The position numbers and the translations under genes are program-made. A stretch of DNA of 64,000 bases from JAVBSC01 sp031547305 (GTDB taxonomy: Bacteria; Desulfobacterota; Desulfovibrionia; Desulfovibrionales; Desulfovibrionaceae). Location of the stretch: contig JAVBSC010000039.1 in NCBI GenBank assembly GCA_031547305.1, positions 1 through 64,000 of the forward strand, written 5' to 3'. Shown here in pieces: positions 22,727 through 31,411 of this stretch (within the stretch, counting starts at the first letter, position 1; each line of letters begins with the position of its first letter). The notes beneath the pieces were generated by a model. The model worked only from the letters and a program-made list of their open reading frames with translations. It was not told the origin of the DNA and made no database searches.

Positions 22727-24628
22727 GAAAAAAATCGCCTTTTTTTCAGCATATGCATCATTGTGATTTTTTTCATTTTTTTGCAAAAAAGCCTCTGCGC
22801 GGCAGAGCTTACGCGGGGCGGAGCTTTTTCCGCCGAGCCTCCCGCTCCGGCCGTGGAAGCGAGTTGGGACGTGTACGCCGGCCCAGGCCTGCCCTCCCCG
22901 CCCCAGGCCCTGGCGGACGCGCGAAGCCCGGCCGCGCCGGGCGGCCGGAGCGCCCTGCTCGTTCTGAGCCTGAAAATCCCCAGGGGCAGCTATATTTACG
23001 CGCCTTTTTCAATAAGCGGGGCGGATCTGCCGCTGCCGGACGATGTTTATCCCACGGCCCTCAAGCTGGATTTGCCGGCATATGCGCCGCTGTTTCCGCC
23101 CGGCGGCATCAAAGAGGATATTTACTCCGGCAACCGGGTCTTCACCTACCAGGACGAGACGCCGCTTTTTGTTTACATTCCGGCCGAAGCCGCCATCCAG
23201 GGGTTTAACCTTACCTTGAGCGGCCTGCTTTGTTCGACAAGCTCCTGCACCCCGTTCAGCCGGAATTTGCACATAGCCGCGCCGGAAATCAAGGACAGCG
23301 GCGGCCTGCCCGCCAAATGCCTGAAACTCCTGGAGCAATCCAGGCCGCCGGCCCGGCAGTCCGTAAACAACGAAGGCGACGGAGCACTCGCCCCGGCGGA
23401 ACTGCCGGAGCTCAACCCGGTGTTTTTCTCCCCCGGCCTGGAGGTGAGCTTCCTGTGGCAGGCCGTACTGCTGGGGCTGGCGGCCGGTTTTCTGCTCAAC
23501 CTCATGCCTTGCGTCCTGCCGGTGATCAGCCTGAAACTCAGCGCCCTGCTGAACGTCTGCTCTTTAAAATGCATGCGGGAACAGCGCGCCATGTTCCGCA
23601 GCCATGCCCTGTTTTTCGCCCTGGGCATCCTGGTCTGGTTCGGCCTGCTCATTGTGGTGCTGGGCGGTGTTGGCATGCTCTGGGGACAATTTTTCCAGAA
23701 TCTGGTCCTGCTGGAAGCGCTGGCCATAATTATTTTCATGCTGGCCCTGAGCATGCTGGGGGTTTTTTCCCTGCCCGTGCTCGCGCCCAGTTTCGGGCAA
23801 CACCGCAGTCCGCGCCTGGAGGCCTTCTGGGGCGGGATTCTGGCCACCCTGCTGGCCACGCCGTGCAGCGGCCCCATGCTGGGAGGAGTGCTGGGCTGGG
23901 CGGTAAACCAGCCGGCGCAATACCTGGCCCTGACCATCTTCAGCGTGGGCCTGGGCATGGCCCTGCCCTTCCTGATCATGGCCTGGCGGCCCGGCATGGT
24001 GCGCTTTCTGCCAAGACCGGGAGCCTGGACCGGCGTGCTGGAACAGGTGCTGTCCTTTTTTCTGCTGGGCACGGTAGTCTACCTGCTCTGGCTTTTGCCG
24101 GAAAGCCGCCTGCCCGTGATGCTGGCCGTCCTGCTGATCATCAGCATGGCCGCCTGGTTCTGGGGCAGGATCGGCGGCTTGAATGCCCCGCCCCTGCGCC
24201 GGAAAATATCCAGATATGTGGCCGTGGGCCTGGGCTGTCTGGCCTTGTGGGTGTGCTTCGGGTACAAAGAAAGCCCAAATCCCTGGCAGAATTTTGAACA
24301 GGAGCGGTTCGCGGCCAACCTGGGGCAAAAAGCCATGCTGGTTGAATTCACGGCCGACTGGTGCGCCAACTGCAAGGCCCAGGAATACGCCACCCTGACG
24401 TCCCGGCGTCTGAAGCGCTGGCAGGAGCAATACGCGCTTAACTACGTGCGCGTGGACCTGACAAGACACAACCCGGAAGGCCAGGCTCTGCTGAAATCAT
24501 TGGGCGGAGCCAGCATACCGGCCCTGGCCATTTTTCCGACCGGCCAGGCCGCCCGCACCCCCCTGGTGCTGCGGGATCTGATCACTCCGGATCAACTTAA
24601 GGACGCCTTGCGCCAAGTGTTTAAATAA
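22703..24628 (+). CDS. dsbD: Thiol:disulfide interchange protein DsbD-like
   Basis: 641 residues from the ATG at 22703; an earlier in-frame ATG lies inside the tRNA gene and is rejected. A signal peptide (about residues 1-33, ending CAA) leads to a periplasmic N-domain with LLCSTSSC. Then come eight or so membrane segments with the conserved NLMPCVLPV (first) and LLATPCSGPMLGG (fourth) cysteines, and a C-terminal thioredoxin domain with ADWCANCK. The protein carries electrons from cytoplasmic thioredoxin to periplasmic thiols, for instance for cytochrome c maturation. It starts only 20 nt from the divergent tRNA, so its own promoter must lie inside or beyond the tRNA gene. Confidence 0.92.
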   Translation: MFRASGSQEKNRLFFSICIIVIFFIFLQKSLCAAELTRGGAFSAEPPAPAVEASWDVYAGPGLPSPPQALADARSPAAPGGRSALLVLSLKIPRGSYIYAPFSISGADLPLPDDVYPTALKLDLPAYAPLFPPGGIKEDIYSGNRVFTYQDETPLFVYIPAEAAIQGFNLTLSGLLCSTSSCTPFSRNLHIAAPEIKDSGGLPAKCLKLLEQSRPPARQSVNNEGDGALAPAELPELNPVFFSPGLEVSFLWQAVLLGLAAGFLLNLMPCVLPVISLKLSALLNVCSLKCMREQRAMFRSHALFFALGILVWFGLLIVVLGGVGMLWGQFFQNLVLLEALAIIIFMLALSMLGVFSLPVLAPSFGQHRSPRLEAFWGGILATLLATPCSGPMLGGVLGWAVNQPAQYLALTIFSVGLGMALPFLIMAWRPGMVRFLPRPGAWTGVLEQVLSFFLLGTVVYLLWLLPESRLPVMLAVLLIISMAAWFWGRIGGLNAPPLRRKISRYVAVGLGCLALWVCFGYKESPNPWQNFEQERFAANLGQKAMLVEFTADWCANCKAQEYATLTSRRLKRWQEQYALNYVRVDLTRHNPEGQALLKSLGGASIPALAIFPTGQAARTPLVLRDLITPDQLKDALRQVFK

Positions 24629-24639
24629 CCGGCGCTCAT

Positions 24640-24669
24640 CCAATAAATCGGCATTGGCCGATTTATTGG
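24640..24669. other. Perfect 13-bp stem-loop after dsbD
   Basis: CCAATAAATCGGC (24640-24652) pairs perfectly with 24657-24669 around an ATTG loop, 11 nt after the dsbD stop. No T-run follows, so it may be a Rho-assisted or mRNA-protecting structure. The rest of 24,670-25,054 shows no convincing gene; a frame on the minus strand (24592-24864) has no recognisable features. The last 150 bases are AT-rich and should hold the promoter of the next pair of genes. Confidence 0.5.
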
Positions 24670-25054
24670 GATCGCTTCGCCGAAAGACGTGTTCCAGGCT
24701 CGCCCACGCTCCTGAGGCGGCGCGCGAACTGCCGCCCGGCGTCGGAAAGTCCGCTCCACATACGCGTAGCCCCGCCCAAAAACTTCCCTGAGGATTCGCT
24801 TTTTGTTGTCGGCATATTTGTAAAAAGCAACGTAAAAACGACATAAAGACAAGCGGATACGCAATACAAAAGGCGACGGTCAGGCTTGAGCGAATTATAC
24901 TTTGTTGCCTTGTTGTGAATACCGCTGTAAAATAAGATAGATTCATTCTGAAAAATAATTATATTATGCTAAGATCACATTCCACGCCGGCTGCTCAACA
25001 AAGGGCGCGTGCCTGACGGAGTCTTGGAATGCTTTGCTTAATATAGGATATAGT

Positions 25055-25570
25055 ATGGACAGAACATATTCTTTTTCCTGGGATTTTATCGGAGATATCC
25101 CTTTGGGCCGGCCAAATCTCGGTGACTCCACAAACGTGGCCCTGTACCGTCTGCTCAAATTTTCCCTGCGGGACGCCATTGAGCAGGAATGCGGGACAGA
25201 GACCACGGACAAAATCATGTACGAAGCCGGGCGGATAGCCGGGCGGGCCTTTTATGGAAAATTTCTGGCTGACGCCGGCTCCCTTGGCGAATTCGCCAAA
25301 AGGCTCCAGGATCTTTGCCTGCAACTGCGTCTGGGGGTGGTACGTTTTGAAAAGGCCGATCCCCAGTCCGGATATTTCATGATCACGGTGGAGGAAGACC
25401 TGGATTGCTCCGGACTGCCGGACACGGGCAAGGAAACCTGCGTTTACGATGAAGGTTTTATTGCCTCGCTGCTGGAAAATTTTACCCGGAAAAAATTTCA
25501 GGCCAGGGAAGTGGACTGCTGGACCACCGGCGGCCGCACCTGCCGCTTTGAAGCCAAAGCTGTTTCCTGA
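25055..25570 (+). CDS. V4R-domain (4-vinyl reductase-like) sensor protein
   Basis: 171 residues from the ATG at 25055, six bases after AGGA; a TTG 21 bases upstream is less likely. The whole protein fits the V4R fold: EQECGTETTDKIMYEAGRIAGRAF, then GVVRFEKADPQSGYFMITVE, and a C-terminal CSGL...TCVYDEGFIASLLE...DCWTTGGRTCRFEA with cysteines that could bind metal or zinc. V4R domains bind small hydrophobic or aromatic ligands and often sit ahead of signalling domains. Here it directly precedes a diguanylate cyclase (gap 14 nt), which suggests a two-protein sensor/output pair. Confidence 0.83.
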   Translation: MDRTYSFSWDFIGDIPLGRPNLGDSTNVALYRLLKFSLRDAIEQECGTETTDKIMYEAGRIAGRAFYGKFLADAGSLGEFAKRLQDLCLQLRLGVVRFEKADPQSGYFMITVEEDLDCSGLPDTGKETCVYDEGFIASLLENFTRKKFQAREVDCWTTGGRTCRFEAKAVS

Positions 25571-25584
25571 ACTTGGTGCGAACA

Positions 25585-26619
25585 ATGCTCCCACCTGAAG
25601 AACACCTCCAAAACGCGCCGCCGGACACGGACCGCTTTGAACTTGCCCTTAAGTATCTGAGCGATCTTCTTCTCTCCCCAAAGCCTCCGGAAATGCCGGC
25701 GGATCTGTCCGGTCGCCCGGACCTGAAGGAGCTGGGGGAAACCATCCTGGCCGTGAGGCGGTCTCTGGCCGCCTTTGCCGAAGGGGATTTTCTCTCCCCC
25801 ATCAAAGCCCGAGGCAGCACCGTGGGCCAGCTTAAAGCGCTTCAGTCCAGACTGCAGCACCTGGCCTGGCAGGCTCTTATGGTCGCCAGGGGCGACTTCA
25901 CCCAACGCAACAACTTTATGGGCGAGTTGGGCAATGCCTTCAATATGATGGTGGAACAGCTGGATCACAGCTTGCGGGAGTTGTCGCAAAAAGAACTCAT
26001 GCTCAGCGAGCTGAACCTGAACCTGCAAAAAGAACTTAAACGGCGCGCGGCGATAGAGGCGGATCTGCGCAGAGTCCAGCGGCGCTATAAACTGCTGGCC
26101 TCATTGGATCCCCTGACAAAAGTCTACAACCGCCGCCAGTTCCTCCTGCACGGCTGCGAGCTGCTCAAGCTGGTGCGCCGTTCCGGCCAGGACGCGTATC
26201 TGGCCATGCTGGACCTGGATCATTTCAAAAAAGTAAACGACACCTACGGCCATGCGGTGGGCGACCAGGCCCTCAGGCACATTGCCCGTTGCCTGCAGAA
26301 AAACCTGCGGGACACCGACGTTCTCTGCCGCTACGGGGGAGAGGAATTCGCCGTTCTTCTCACGGACATGCGGCACGATGGCTGCCTGAAGCTTTTAAAA
26401 CGCCTGCACGCCTATCTGGCGCAAAACCCCATGCGGCACGATGGCAAGGATCTGCGCATCACCATAAGCCTGGGGGCGGCCAAAATCACTCCCCGCCAGG
26501 GGGAGTCCACGGGCAAGACCATGATGGCCGGCCTGAAAACGGCCGACCAGTACCTTTACGCCGCCAAGCAGGCCGGGCGCGATTGCAGCTGCCTGGACGG
26601 CCTGATTATCCCGAATTAA
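25585..26619 (+). CDS. GGDEF-domain diguanylate cyclase
   Basis: 344 residues from the ATG at 25585; in-frame TTG (25573) and GTG (25576) are possible alternatives. Residues about 50-140 resemble a HAMP-like helical linker (FAEGDFLSPIKARGS, VARGDFTQRNN), followed by a coiled coil with LNLNLQKELKRRAAIEADL. The catalytic domain has DPLTKVYNRRQFL, an active RYGGEEFAVLL (around residue 250) and, five residues earlier, RDTD, the RxxD inhibitory site for c-di-GMP. No membrane segment is seen, so it is cytoplasmic. It probably makes c-di-GMP under control of the V4R protein. Confidence 0.93.
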   Translation: MLPPEEHLQNAPPDTDRFELALKYLSDLLLSPKPPEMPADLSGRPDLKELGETILAVRRSLAAFAEGDFLSPIKARGSTVGQLKALQSRLQHLAWQALMVARGDFTQRNNFMGELGNAFNMMVEQLDHSLRELSQKELMLSELNLNLQKELKRRAAIEADLRRVQRRYKLLASLDPLTKVYNRRQFLLHGCELLKLVRRSGQDAYLAMLDLDHFKKVNDTYGHAVGDQALRHIARCLQKNLRDTDVLCRYGGEEFAVLLTDMRHDGCLKLLKRLHAYLAQNPMRHDGKDLRITISLGAAKITPRQGESTGKTMMAGLKTADQYLYAAKQAGRDCSCLDGLIIPN

Positions 26620-26666
26620 CGGGCGGACGTTGTCCCCCGGACGGGAGCCGTGGCGGCGGCCCCAGA

Positions 26667-27662
26667 TTAAATTAAAAGATCTTCCGGCCTGGGGCAGCGA
26701 TCCCACTGAACTTTGCCATGGCTTTTTTTGTATTTGCGCAGGATCGCATAAAGCGCCCCGGCCCCGCCGTCGTGCGGCTGGGCCGTGCAAAAAGCCAGCA
26801 CCACCCTTTTCAGGGGCTCTCTGGTCAGCCAGGCCTGGATGCGCTCGCGCAAAATCCCCACCCCGTCCGGCGAATTCCGCCCCCGCCCGGTTACAATCAC
26901 CAGGGTGCGCAGCCCGCGCTGGTAAGATTGGCGAATGAACAACAGCAGGGCGTCGTAGGCCTGAGCCGCGTTCTGGCCGTGCAGATCCAGGTGGGCTTCC
27001 GGACTGTATTGGCCGGCCCGGAGCTTGTTCACCACCAGAGGATCCAGCCCGACCACCCGGCCCTCAATAAATTCGTCAGTGAACTCCACGGCAAACTCCA
27101 GCTTGCCGTGCAAAAACTCCTCCAGGGCGGCGCTCGCCGCCTCTGGACCACCGGCGGCGGCGGCGCTTTTTTTGATTGCCGGTGGCACTTCCCGGCCCCG
27201 GCGGTTCAGCGGTTTAACGCCACTGACCGCCCCGGAAAAAAGCGCGGACTCCGGATCTTCGTCTGTTGCGGCAACTTCCGCCGCAACAGGGTCACCGCTC
27301 AGTTCCGCCGTTTTTTTATACTGATTCGCGGAAAGTCCGGACTTATCCGCATCCTTGCGTCCTCCCCGCGGAGCGGCGGCCGTATTTTTCCCAGCGCCTC
27401 CGGGCTTTTTCCCCAGTCCGGCCACATTACGCATGGCCTCGGCAAAAAGCCCGGCCTCATCATCCTGATTTTTGGCCGGTTTACTTTTTTTACCGGTCAT
27501 GCCGCGGACCGCCTCGGCAAAAAGGCGGGAATCGTCATTTTGCTCCCCAGGCGCTTTTTTGCGGCCCGCGTCCGGCTTTCTGGAAGGTTCGGACGCCGCC
27601 CCGGCAACAGGTTTGAATGCGCTGGAGAAGTCCTCGAAAGATTTGTGGGAAGACGCGGCCAT
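26667..27662 (-). CDS. Smr-domain protein with three LFAEAV linker repeats
   Basis: 331 residues from the ATG at 27662. The C-terminal Smr (MutS2-related) domain has LDLHGQNAAQAYDAL and LVIVTGRGRNSPDGVG, motifs linked with nicking endonuclease or RNA cleavage activity. The first 170 residues are a charged, low-complexity arm in which a short motif recurs: DDSRLFAEAVRGM, DEAGLFAEAMRNV and PESALFSGAVSGV (each about 13 residues). Such D-x-x-LF-x-x-A-V units may be docking peptides. The gene starts 16 nt after hypB and may be cotranscribed with hypAB. Substrate unknown. Confidence 0.84.
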   Translation of the reverse strand: MAASSHKSFEDFSSAFKPVAGAASEPSRKPDAGRKKAPGEQNDDSRLFAEAVRGMTGKKSKPAKNQDDEAGLFAEAMRNVAGLGKKPGGAGKNTAAAPRGGRKDADKSGLSANQYKKTAELSGDPVAAEVAATDEDPESALFSGAVSGVKPLNRRGREVPPAIKKSAAAAGGPEAASAALEEFLHGKLEFAVEFTDEFIEGRVVGLDPLVVNKLRAGQYSPEAHLDLHGQNAAQAYDALLLFIRQSYQRGLRTLVIVTGRGRNSPDGVGILRERIQAWLTREPLKRVVLAFCTAQPHDGGAGALYAILRKYKKSHGKVQWDRCPRPEDLLI

Positions 27663-27678
27663 GGGCAATCCCCGGCTT

Positions 27679-28338
27679 TCAGGCCGGCTTTTTCGCCAGC
27701 CGGGCCTTGCGCAGCCAGTCGTACCAGGCCTGAAGTCCGGAGCCGTCGCGGCAGGATACCGGCAACACCGCCAGCGTCTTGTTCAGGGCCGTGGCAAAGC
27801 GGGCGGCCCGGCTGGAATCAAAATCCACATAGGGCAAAAGGTCCACCTTGTTCAGCAGCATAACCGCGGAAAGGCTGAACAGCAGCGGGTATTTTTCCGG
27901 CTTGTCGTCGCCCTCGGTCACACTCAGCAAAGCGATTTTGTGGTCTTCGCCGCAGTCGAACTCCACCGGGCATACCAGGTTGCCCACGTTTTCAATGAAC
28001 AATATGTCCAGGTTGGGCAGGTCAAAAGCGGGCAGGACCTCACGGATCATCCGTCCGTCCAGGTGGCAGCCGCCGCCCGTGTTGATCTGCACGGCCCTGG
28101 CCCCGGTGGCGGCCACGCGCCTGGCGTCGTTGTCGGTTTGCAGGTCCCCTTCAATGACGGCCATTTTGAATTCCGGGGCCAGATCCCGCAGGGTGCGCTC
28201 CAGCACGGAAGTTTTGCCGGCCCCCGGCGAGCTGATCAAATTGAGGACCAGAACGCCGCTTTGAGCGAAAGTGCGCCGCAATTCCGCGGCAATGCCGTCG
28301 TTGACCTCGAAAATGCCGCGCTCAACAGGAATTTCCAT
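27679..28338 (-). CDS. hypB: Hydrogenase nickel incorporation GTPase HypB
   Basis: 219 residues from the ATG at 28338 (MEIPVERG), four bases after the hypA stop; GGAG at the end of hypA serves as ribosome site. The P-loop SSPGAGKTS is at residues 36-44, with GDLQTDNDA, NTGGGCHLDGRM and NKVDLLPY following. HypB hydrolyses GTP to help load nickel into NiFe hydrogenase together with HypA. It lacks the His-rich nickel-storage tail some homologues have. No hydrogenase structural genes are in this window. Confidence 0.95.
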   Translation of the reverse strand: MEIPVERGIFEVNDGIAAELRRTFAQSGVLVLNLISSPGAGKTSVLERTLRDLAPEFKMAVIEGDLQTDNDARRVAATGARAVQINTGGGCHLDGRMIREVLPAFDLPNLDILFIENVGNLVCPVEFDCGEDHKIALLSVTEGDDKPEKYPLLFSLSAVMLLNKVDLLPYVDFDSSRAARFATALNKTLAVLPVSCRDGSGLQAWYDWLRKARLAKKPA

Positions 28339-28342
28339 GCGC

Positions 28343-28699
28343 CTACTCCGCTTCAAGATGATCCAGGTACAGTTCCCGGCCGCTTATGACCGAATGCCCA
28401 AGTTCCGCCCCGCAGGCCGGGCACGGGACAAAGGGCGAAGGCGACCCGCCTTCCGGGGAAAACTCCCTTCCGCAGGCGGTGCAGCCCAGAACCAGCGGCG
28501 TGGCGGCAAGTTCCAGTTTGGCGCCCTCAAACTCCGTGCCGGCGGTCAGCACTTCAAAAGCCATTTCCATGGCCTCCGGCACCAGGTTGGCCAGCGGACC
28601 GTAACGAACGCGGACCAGAATCAGTTTTTGCGCGCCGTGCCTGGCAAGTTCCTCGCGAACCATGCCCAGCAAGCTGTCGGTGATGGACATTTCATGCAT
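28343..28699 (-). CDS. hypA: Hydrogenase nickel metallochaperone HypA
   Basis: 118 residues from the ATG at 28699 (MHEMSIT); the conserved Met-His start, in which His2 binds nickel, fixes this choice over a longer frame. The zinc knuckle is CTACG...CPACG near residues 73-101. It passes nickel to the hydrogenase large subunit with HypB, encoded just downstream. The 251-base gap upstream (28,700-28,950) separates it from a divergent TPR gene and should hold both promoters; nothing else is seen there. Confidence 0.95.
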   Translation of the reverse strand: MHEMSITDSLLGMVREELARHGAQKLILVRVRYGPLANLVPEAMEMAFEVLTAGTEFEGAKLELAATPLVLGCTACGREFSPEGGSPSPFVPCPACGAELGHSVISGRELYLDHLEAE

Positions 28700-28950
28700 G
28701 GCCAGACAATACGCCAAAAGCGCCGCAACGTCCAGCGCCGCGCCTTCAGGGCGGATTGGCATTGAGGTTTTCCCGCCGGAATATTTTCTAAAGCCGGGCC
28801 AGGCAAAACGAACCTGACGGGCGTTCCTTTTTTCCGCCTTTTGTTTTATGTTCCTGCCAACAGCGCAACAAGGCGCATTTATGCGGTTTTTAGCCGCCCC
28901 GGCCTTGCCTGAAGCCTCATGACCAGGGTTTTGCCCAAGGGAAGTCAGCC

Positions 28951-29751
28951 GTGCAAAAAACATTTCTGGGCATGTATGCCAGACGCAAAGAACAGGAAGA
29001 GTCCGAGCCTGACCAGACCGGGTGGCGCGTCTGGAAAACCGCGGACGGCGTTTTTTTGGCCCAGCCCTATTCACAGGAGGGCCTGGCCCTGGCCGACCCG
29101 ACGCGCATTGAGGATGATGATTTTTTTGTCTATTTTCAGCCCATCCAGGTCAAGCCGGCGGATGATCAGGCCGATGCGGAACCAGTCTGCCTGCCTGACG
29201 ACAAGGTGGAAGCCGTTCTTGAAAAAAGCCGGGCCGGCCGGGCCGATGACCCGGATCTTCTGAAGCACTGGCTTAAGGCCGGGCCGGCCCAGGCGCCAGC
29301 GGATCCTGAGCCGGCAAGCCCCGCCAAGGCGGATGAAGCGCCGCCTGGCGCTGAAGCCGCCGGCGACGAAGTGAAAAACCCCAGCCAATCGGAGCACGAA
29401 TTGCGGGCGGAATACGCCCTGGCTCTGATAAAGCTGCAATCCGACAAAGCAGCGACGCGCGATTTGCGCAAAATACTCACGCGTCCCCTGCCGCCTTTGC
29501 CGGAGTATAAATTTATGTTCACGGAATTCGGCAAGTCCCTGCGTAAGAAAGGCCTGTGCGATCTGGCCTGTCTGGCGCACGAGCGGGCTTTGGAAATGGA
29601 CCCTGACGACGAGCACGTGCTCTTCAACCTTTCGCGGGCCCTGCACGGGGCCGGCAAAACCGAAGAAGCGCTGGGGCATCTTAAAAAGGCCCTGGCCATA
29701 AACCCGGCCTTTGGCCTGGCTAAAGAATTTTTGGGCTTTCTGGAAAAGTAG
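28951..29751 (+). CDS. TPR-repeat protein
   Basis: 266 residues from a GTG. The N-terminal 60 residues contain TGWRVWKTADGVFLAQPY, then a charged, Ala/Pro-rich linker. From about residue 150 there are TPR-like helices (SEHELRAEYALALIKLQS, CDLACLAHERALEMDPDDEH, EALGHLKKALAINPAFGLA). No signal peptide or membrane segment, so probably cytoplasmic. It is followed 20 nt later by the AMIN-domain gene and then the cytochrome gene, an apparent operon ending at the terminator at 30965-31014. Function unknown. Confidence 0.78.
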   Translation: MQKTFLGMYARRKEQEESEPDQTGWRVWKTADGVFLAQPYSQEGLALADPTRIEDDDFFVYFQPIQVKPADDQADAEPVCLPDDKVEAVLEKSRAGRADDPDLLKHWLKAGPAQAPADPEPASPAKADEAPPGAEAAGDEVKNPSQSEHELRAEYALALIKLQSDKAATRDLRKILTRPLPPLPEYKFMFTEFGKSLRKKGLCDLACLAHERALEMDPDDEHVLFNLSRALHGAGKTEEALGHLKKALAINPAFGLAKEFLGFLEK

Positions 29752-29771
29752 CCCCGCAAAGGAGAATCATC

Positions 29772-30533
29772 ATGAACAAGGGCATAACCATGCTCATTCT
29801 GGCGGTAATTCTACTGGCCATGGGCATGGTCACTTTCTTTCACCTGCAAGGCGGCCGGAGAGACGCCCAGGCTCCGGCCGCGCCGGAAAACTCCACCCGC
29901 GCGCCGCTCCAGGCCCAGGCTCCGGCCCATAACGCCACCGGCGCGCCGCCGGCGGCCACTCCATCCCAAAACGCCAGCGCTTCCCCGGCCATAACCGCGC
30001 CGGCCCCGAACGCCACCGAGCGCGCCGAACTACCCCTGCCCAAGATGCCGCCCCCCATAAACGCGCCGGAGGAATCCAGGCCGGCCATGCGCCAGGCGGA
30101 CGACAAAAAGCCGGCCGAGCCGGCGCCTCAAACAGGCGAAGCCAACGCGGCGCCGGCTAAAAAGCCGAGCGCACCGGCAAAGCCCGCCAACGGCCAAAAG
30201 ACGGAAAAAACCGTTAAAGAGGTTGCGGAAAAGCAAATTGAGAGTATAAGAATATCTTTCTCCGGCCAGAAAATGCTGTTGCGCATTGTGGGCAACGCCC
30301 CGCTCAAGGCCAGATACTTCGTGCTGGACAACCCGGACCGCCTGGTTGTGGACCTGCCGGGCAAGTGGAAGAACATAAGCGCGCCGTCCGTGCCGTCCAA
30401 CCGGATCATCAAGGGCGCGCGCCTCGGGCGGCACGGGGATTCGGAACGCCTGGTCCTGGATCTTTCGGGCAAACCGCAAAAGGACGAAGCCGTTACCGCG
30501 AACCCGCAGGTACTGGAAATATATATTCAATAA
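29772..30533 (+). CDS. Membrane-anchored AMIN-domain protein
   Basis: 253 residues. One N-terminal membrane segment (TMLILAVILLAMGMVTFF, about residues 6-23) is followed by a 120-residue Ala/Pro-rich arm. The C-terminal AMIN-like domain (about residues 155-253) has IRISFSGQKMLLRIVGN, ARYFVLDNPDRLVVDLPG and RLVLDLSG. AMIN domains bind peptidoglycan or target periplasmic complexes. The protein is probably anchored in the inner membrane and reaches into the periplasm. An AGGAGA ribosome site precedes it. Confidence 0.83.
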   Translation: MNKGITMLILAVILLAMGMVTFFHLQGGRRDAQAPAAPENSTRAPLQAQAPAHNATGAPPAATPSQNASASPAITAPAPNATERAELPLPKMPPPINAPEESRPAMRQADDKKPAEPAPQTGEANAAPAKKPSAPAKPANGQKTEKTVKEVAEKQIESIRISFSGQKMLLRIVGNAPLKARYFVLDNPDRLVVDLPGKWKNISAPSVPSNRIIKGARLGRHGDSERLVLDLSGKPQKDEAVTANPQVLEIYIQ

Positions 30534-30542
30534 CCCCGGTGC

Positions 30543-30571
30543 AGTCCGGCCTGTGAGGCCTGCGCCGGACT
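30543..30571. other. Intercistronic stem-loop
   Basis: AGTCCGGC (30543-30550) pairs perfectly with GCCGGACT (30564-30571) over a 13-nt loop between the AMIN and cytochrome genes. No T-run follows. It could stabilise the cytochrome message or attenuate read-through. Confidence 0.45.
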
Positions 30572-30596
30572 AACCCCAAAAAACCGGGAGCACATT

Positions 30597-30914
30597 ATGA
30601 AAAAAGCACTGATCGCCTTAAGTCTGAGTGCCGTTTTTTTGTTCGCCGCCTCGCTTGTTTTCGCCGACGCGGACGGAGCCGCCGAGCTGTACAAAAAACA
30701 GTGTCTTTCCTGCCATGGCGATGACGGCGCCAAAACTCCGGCCGGCGCGGCCGTTCTGAAAGGCCAGAAAGCCGAGGAGCTCGCCAAAAAGCTGGCCAGC
30801 TACAAAAACGATCCCGCCTTCGGCGGCAAGAGCAAGGCCATGATGGAAAACATCGCCCACAAGCTGGACGACGCCCAGATCAAAGCCCTGGCGGACCACA
30901 TCTCGAAATTCTGA
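30597..30914 (+). CDS. Cytochrome c-553-like monoheme cytochrome
   Basis: 105 residues with a signal peptide (MKKALIALSLSAVFLFAASL, cut near VFA-DAD). The heme site CLSCH comes about 13 residues after the mature N-terminus, and a Met in SKAMMENI is the likely sixth ligand. GDDGAKTPAG, KGQKAEELAKKL and QIKALADHISKF parallel the small cytochrome c-553 of Desulfovibrio as I remember it. It is a periplasmic electron carrier, historically linked with formate dehydrogenase or oxidase partners. The gene ends its operon. Confidence 0.92.
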   Translation: MKKALIALSLSAVFLFAASLVFADADGAAELYKKQCLSCHGDDGAKTPAGAAVLKGQKAEELAKKLASYKNDPAFGGKSKAMMENIAHKLDDAQIKALADHISKF

Positions 30915-30964
30915 TATATTTCATAGCGGAAATGCCATAAAGCATTTTACTTTGCACCGCCCGC

Positions 30965-31014
30965 AACGGCGCGAATTCCCACGCAAACGGGAATCCGCGC
31001 CGTTTCTGTTTTTT
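30965..31014 (+). terminator. Intrinsic terminator after the cytochrome gene
   Basis: A near-perfect 16-bp stem (30965-30980 with 30989-31004) has an 8-nt loop and runs into TTTCTGTTTTTT. It closes the TPR-AMIN-cytochrome operon. Confidence 0.92.
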
Positions 31015-31132
31015 GCGGGCCCGTCAGCCCTCCGGCCGCTGAACGCCCCGCATCATAAACACCAGGCCATATTTCTGAAAACACAATCCGATACAGCATG
31101 GTTCCGCTTGCGCAAAACAGTGGTTTAACGTA

Positions 31133-31160
31133 TTGACCAACGGATAAGCATACATATTTT
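31133..31160 (+). promoter_or_regulatory. Possible promoter of the exopolysaccharide locus
   Basis: TTGACC (31133-31138), 16 nt, TATTTT (31155-31160) on the plus strand. It lies 250 nt before the exosortase gene. The rest of 31,015-31,411 holds several short inverted repeats (for example GGCTTC/GAAGCC near 31240) but no gene I can support, so the long leader may be regulatory. Confidence 0.4.
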
Positions 31161-31411
31161 GGATTAAAATAATCCATCAGTAACATGATGTTTGACGAAT
31201 GAAATATGGATCCGCGGACCAGGCGCTAATGATCAGTGGGCTTCACGAAGCCAAATCGCTTTCAAACGCCGCGCGTTGCGGCCAGGAAACAAAATTTGCC
31301 ATCTCCGGACGGACCGCTTCGGTTCAGCCCTAAACGCGTTCTAAAATCCGGCGGAACTTGGGTGGATTCAGGTGGCGCCGCTACAGCTTCGGCTTATAAG
31401 GATTTTATTCT

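Noticed and set aside
24592..24864. A 90-codon minus-strand frame after dsbD
   Set aside because: It is Arg-rich, has no domain, overlaps the 3' end of dsbD and contains the stem-loop at 24640-24669; coding is not supported.
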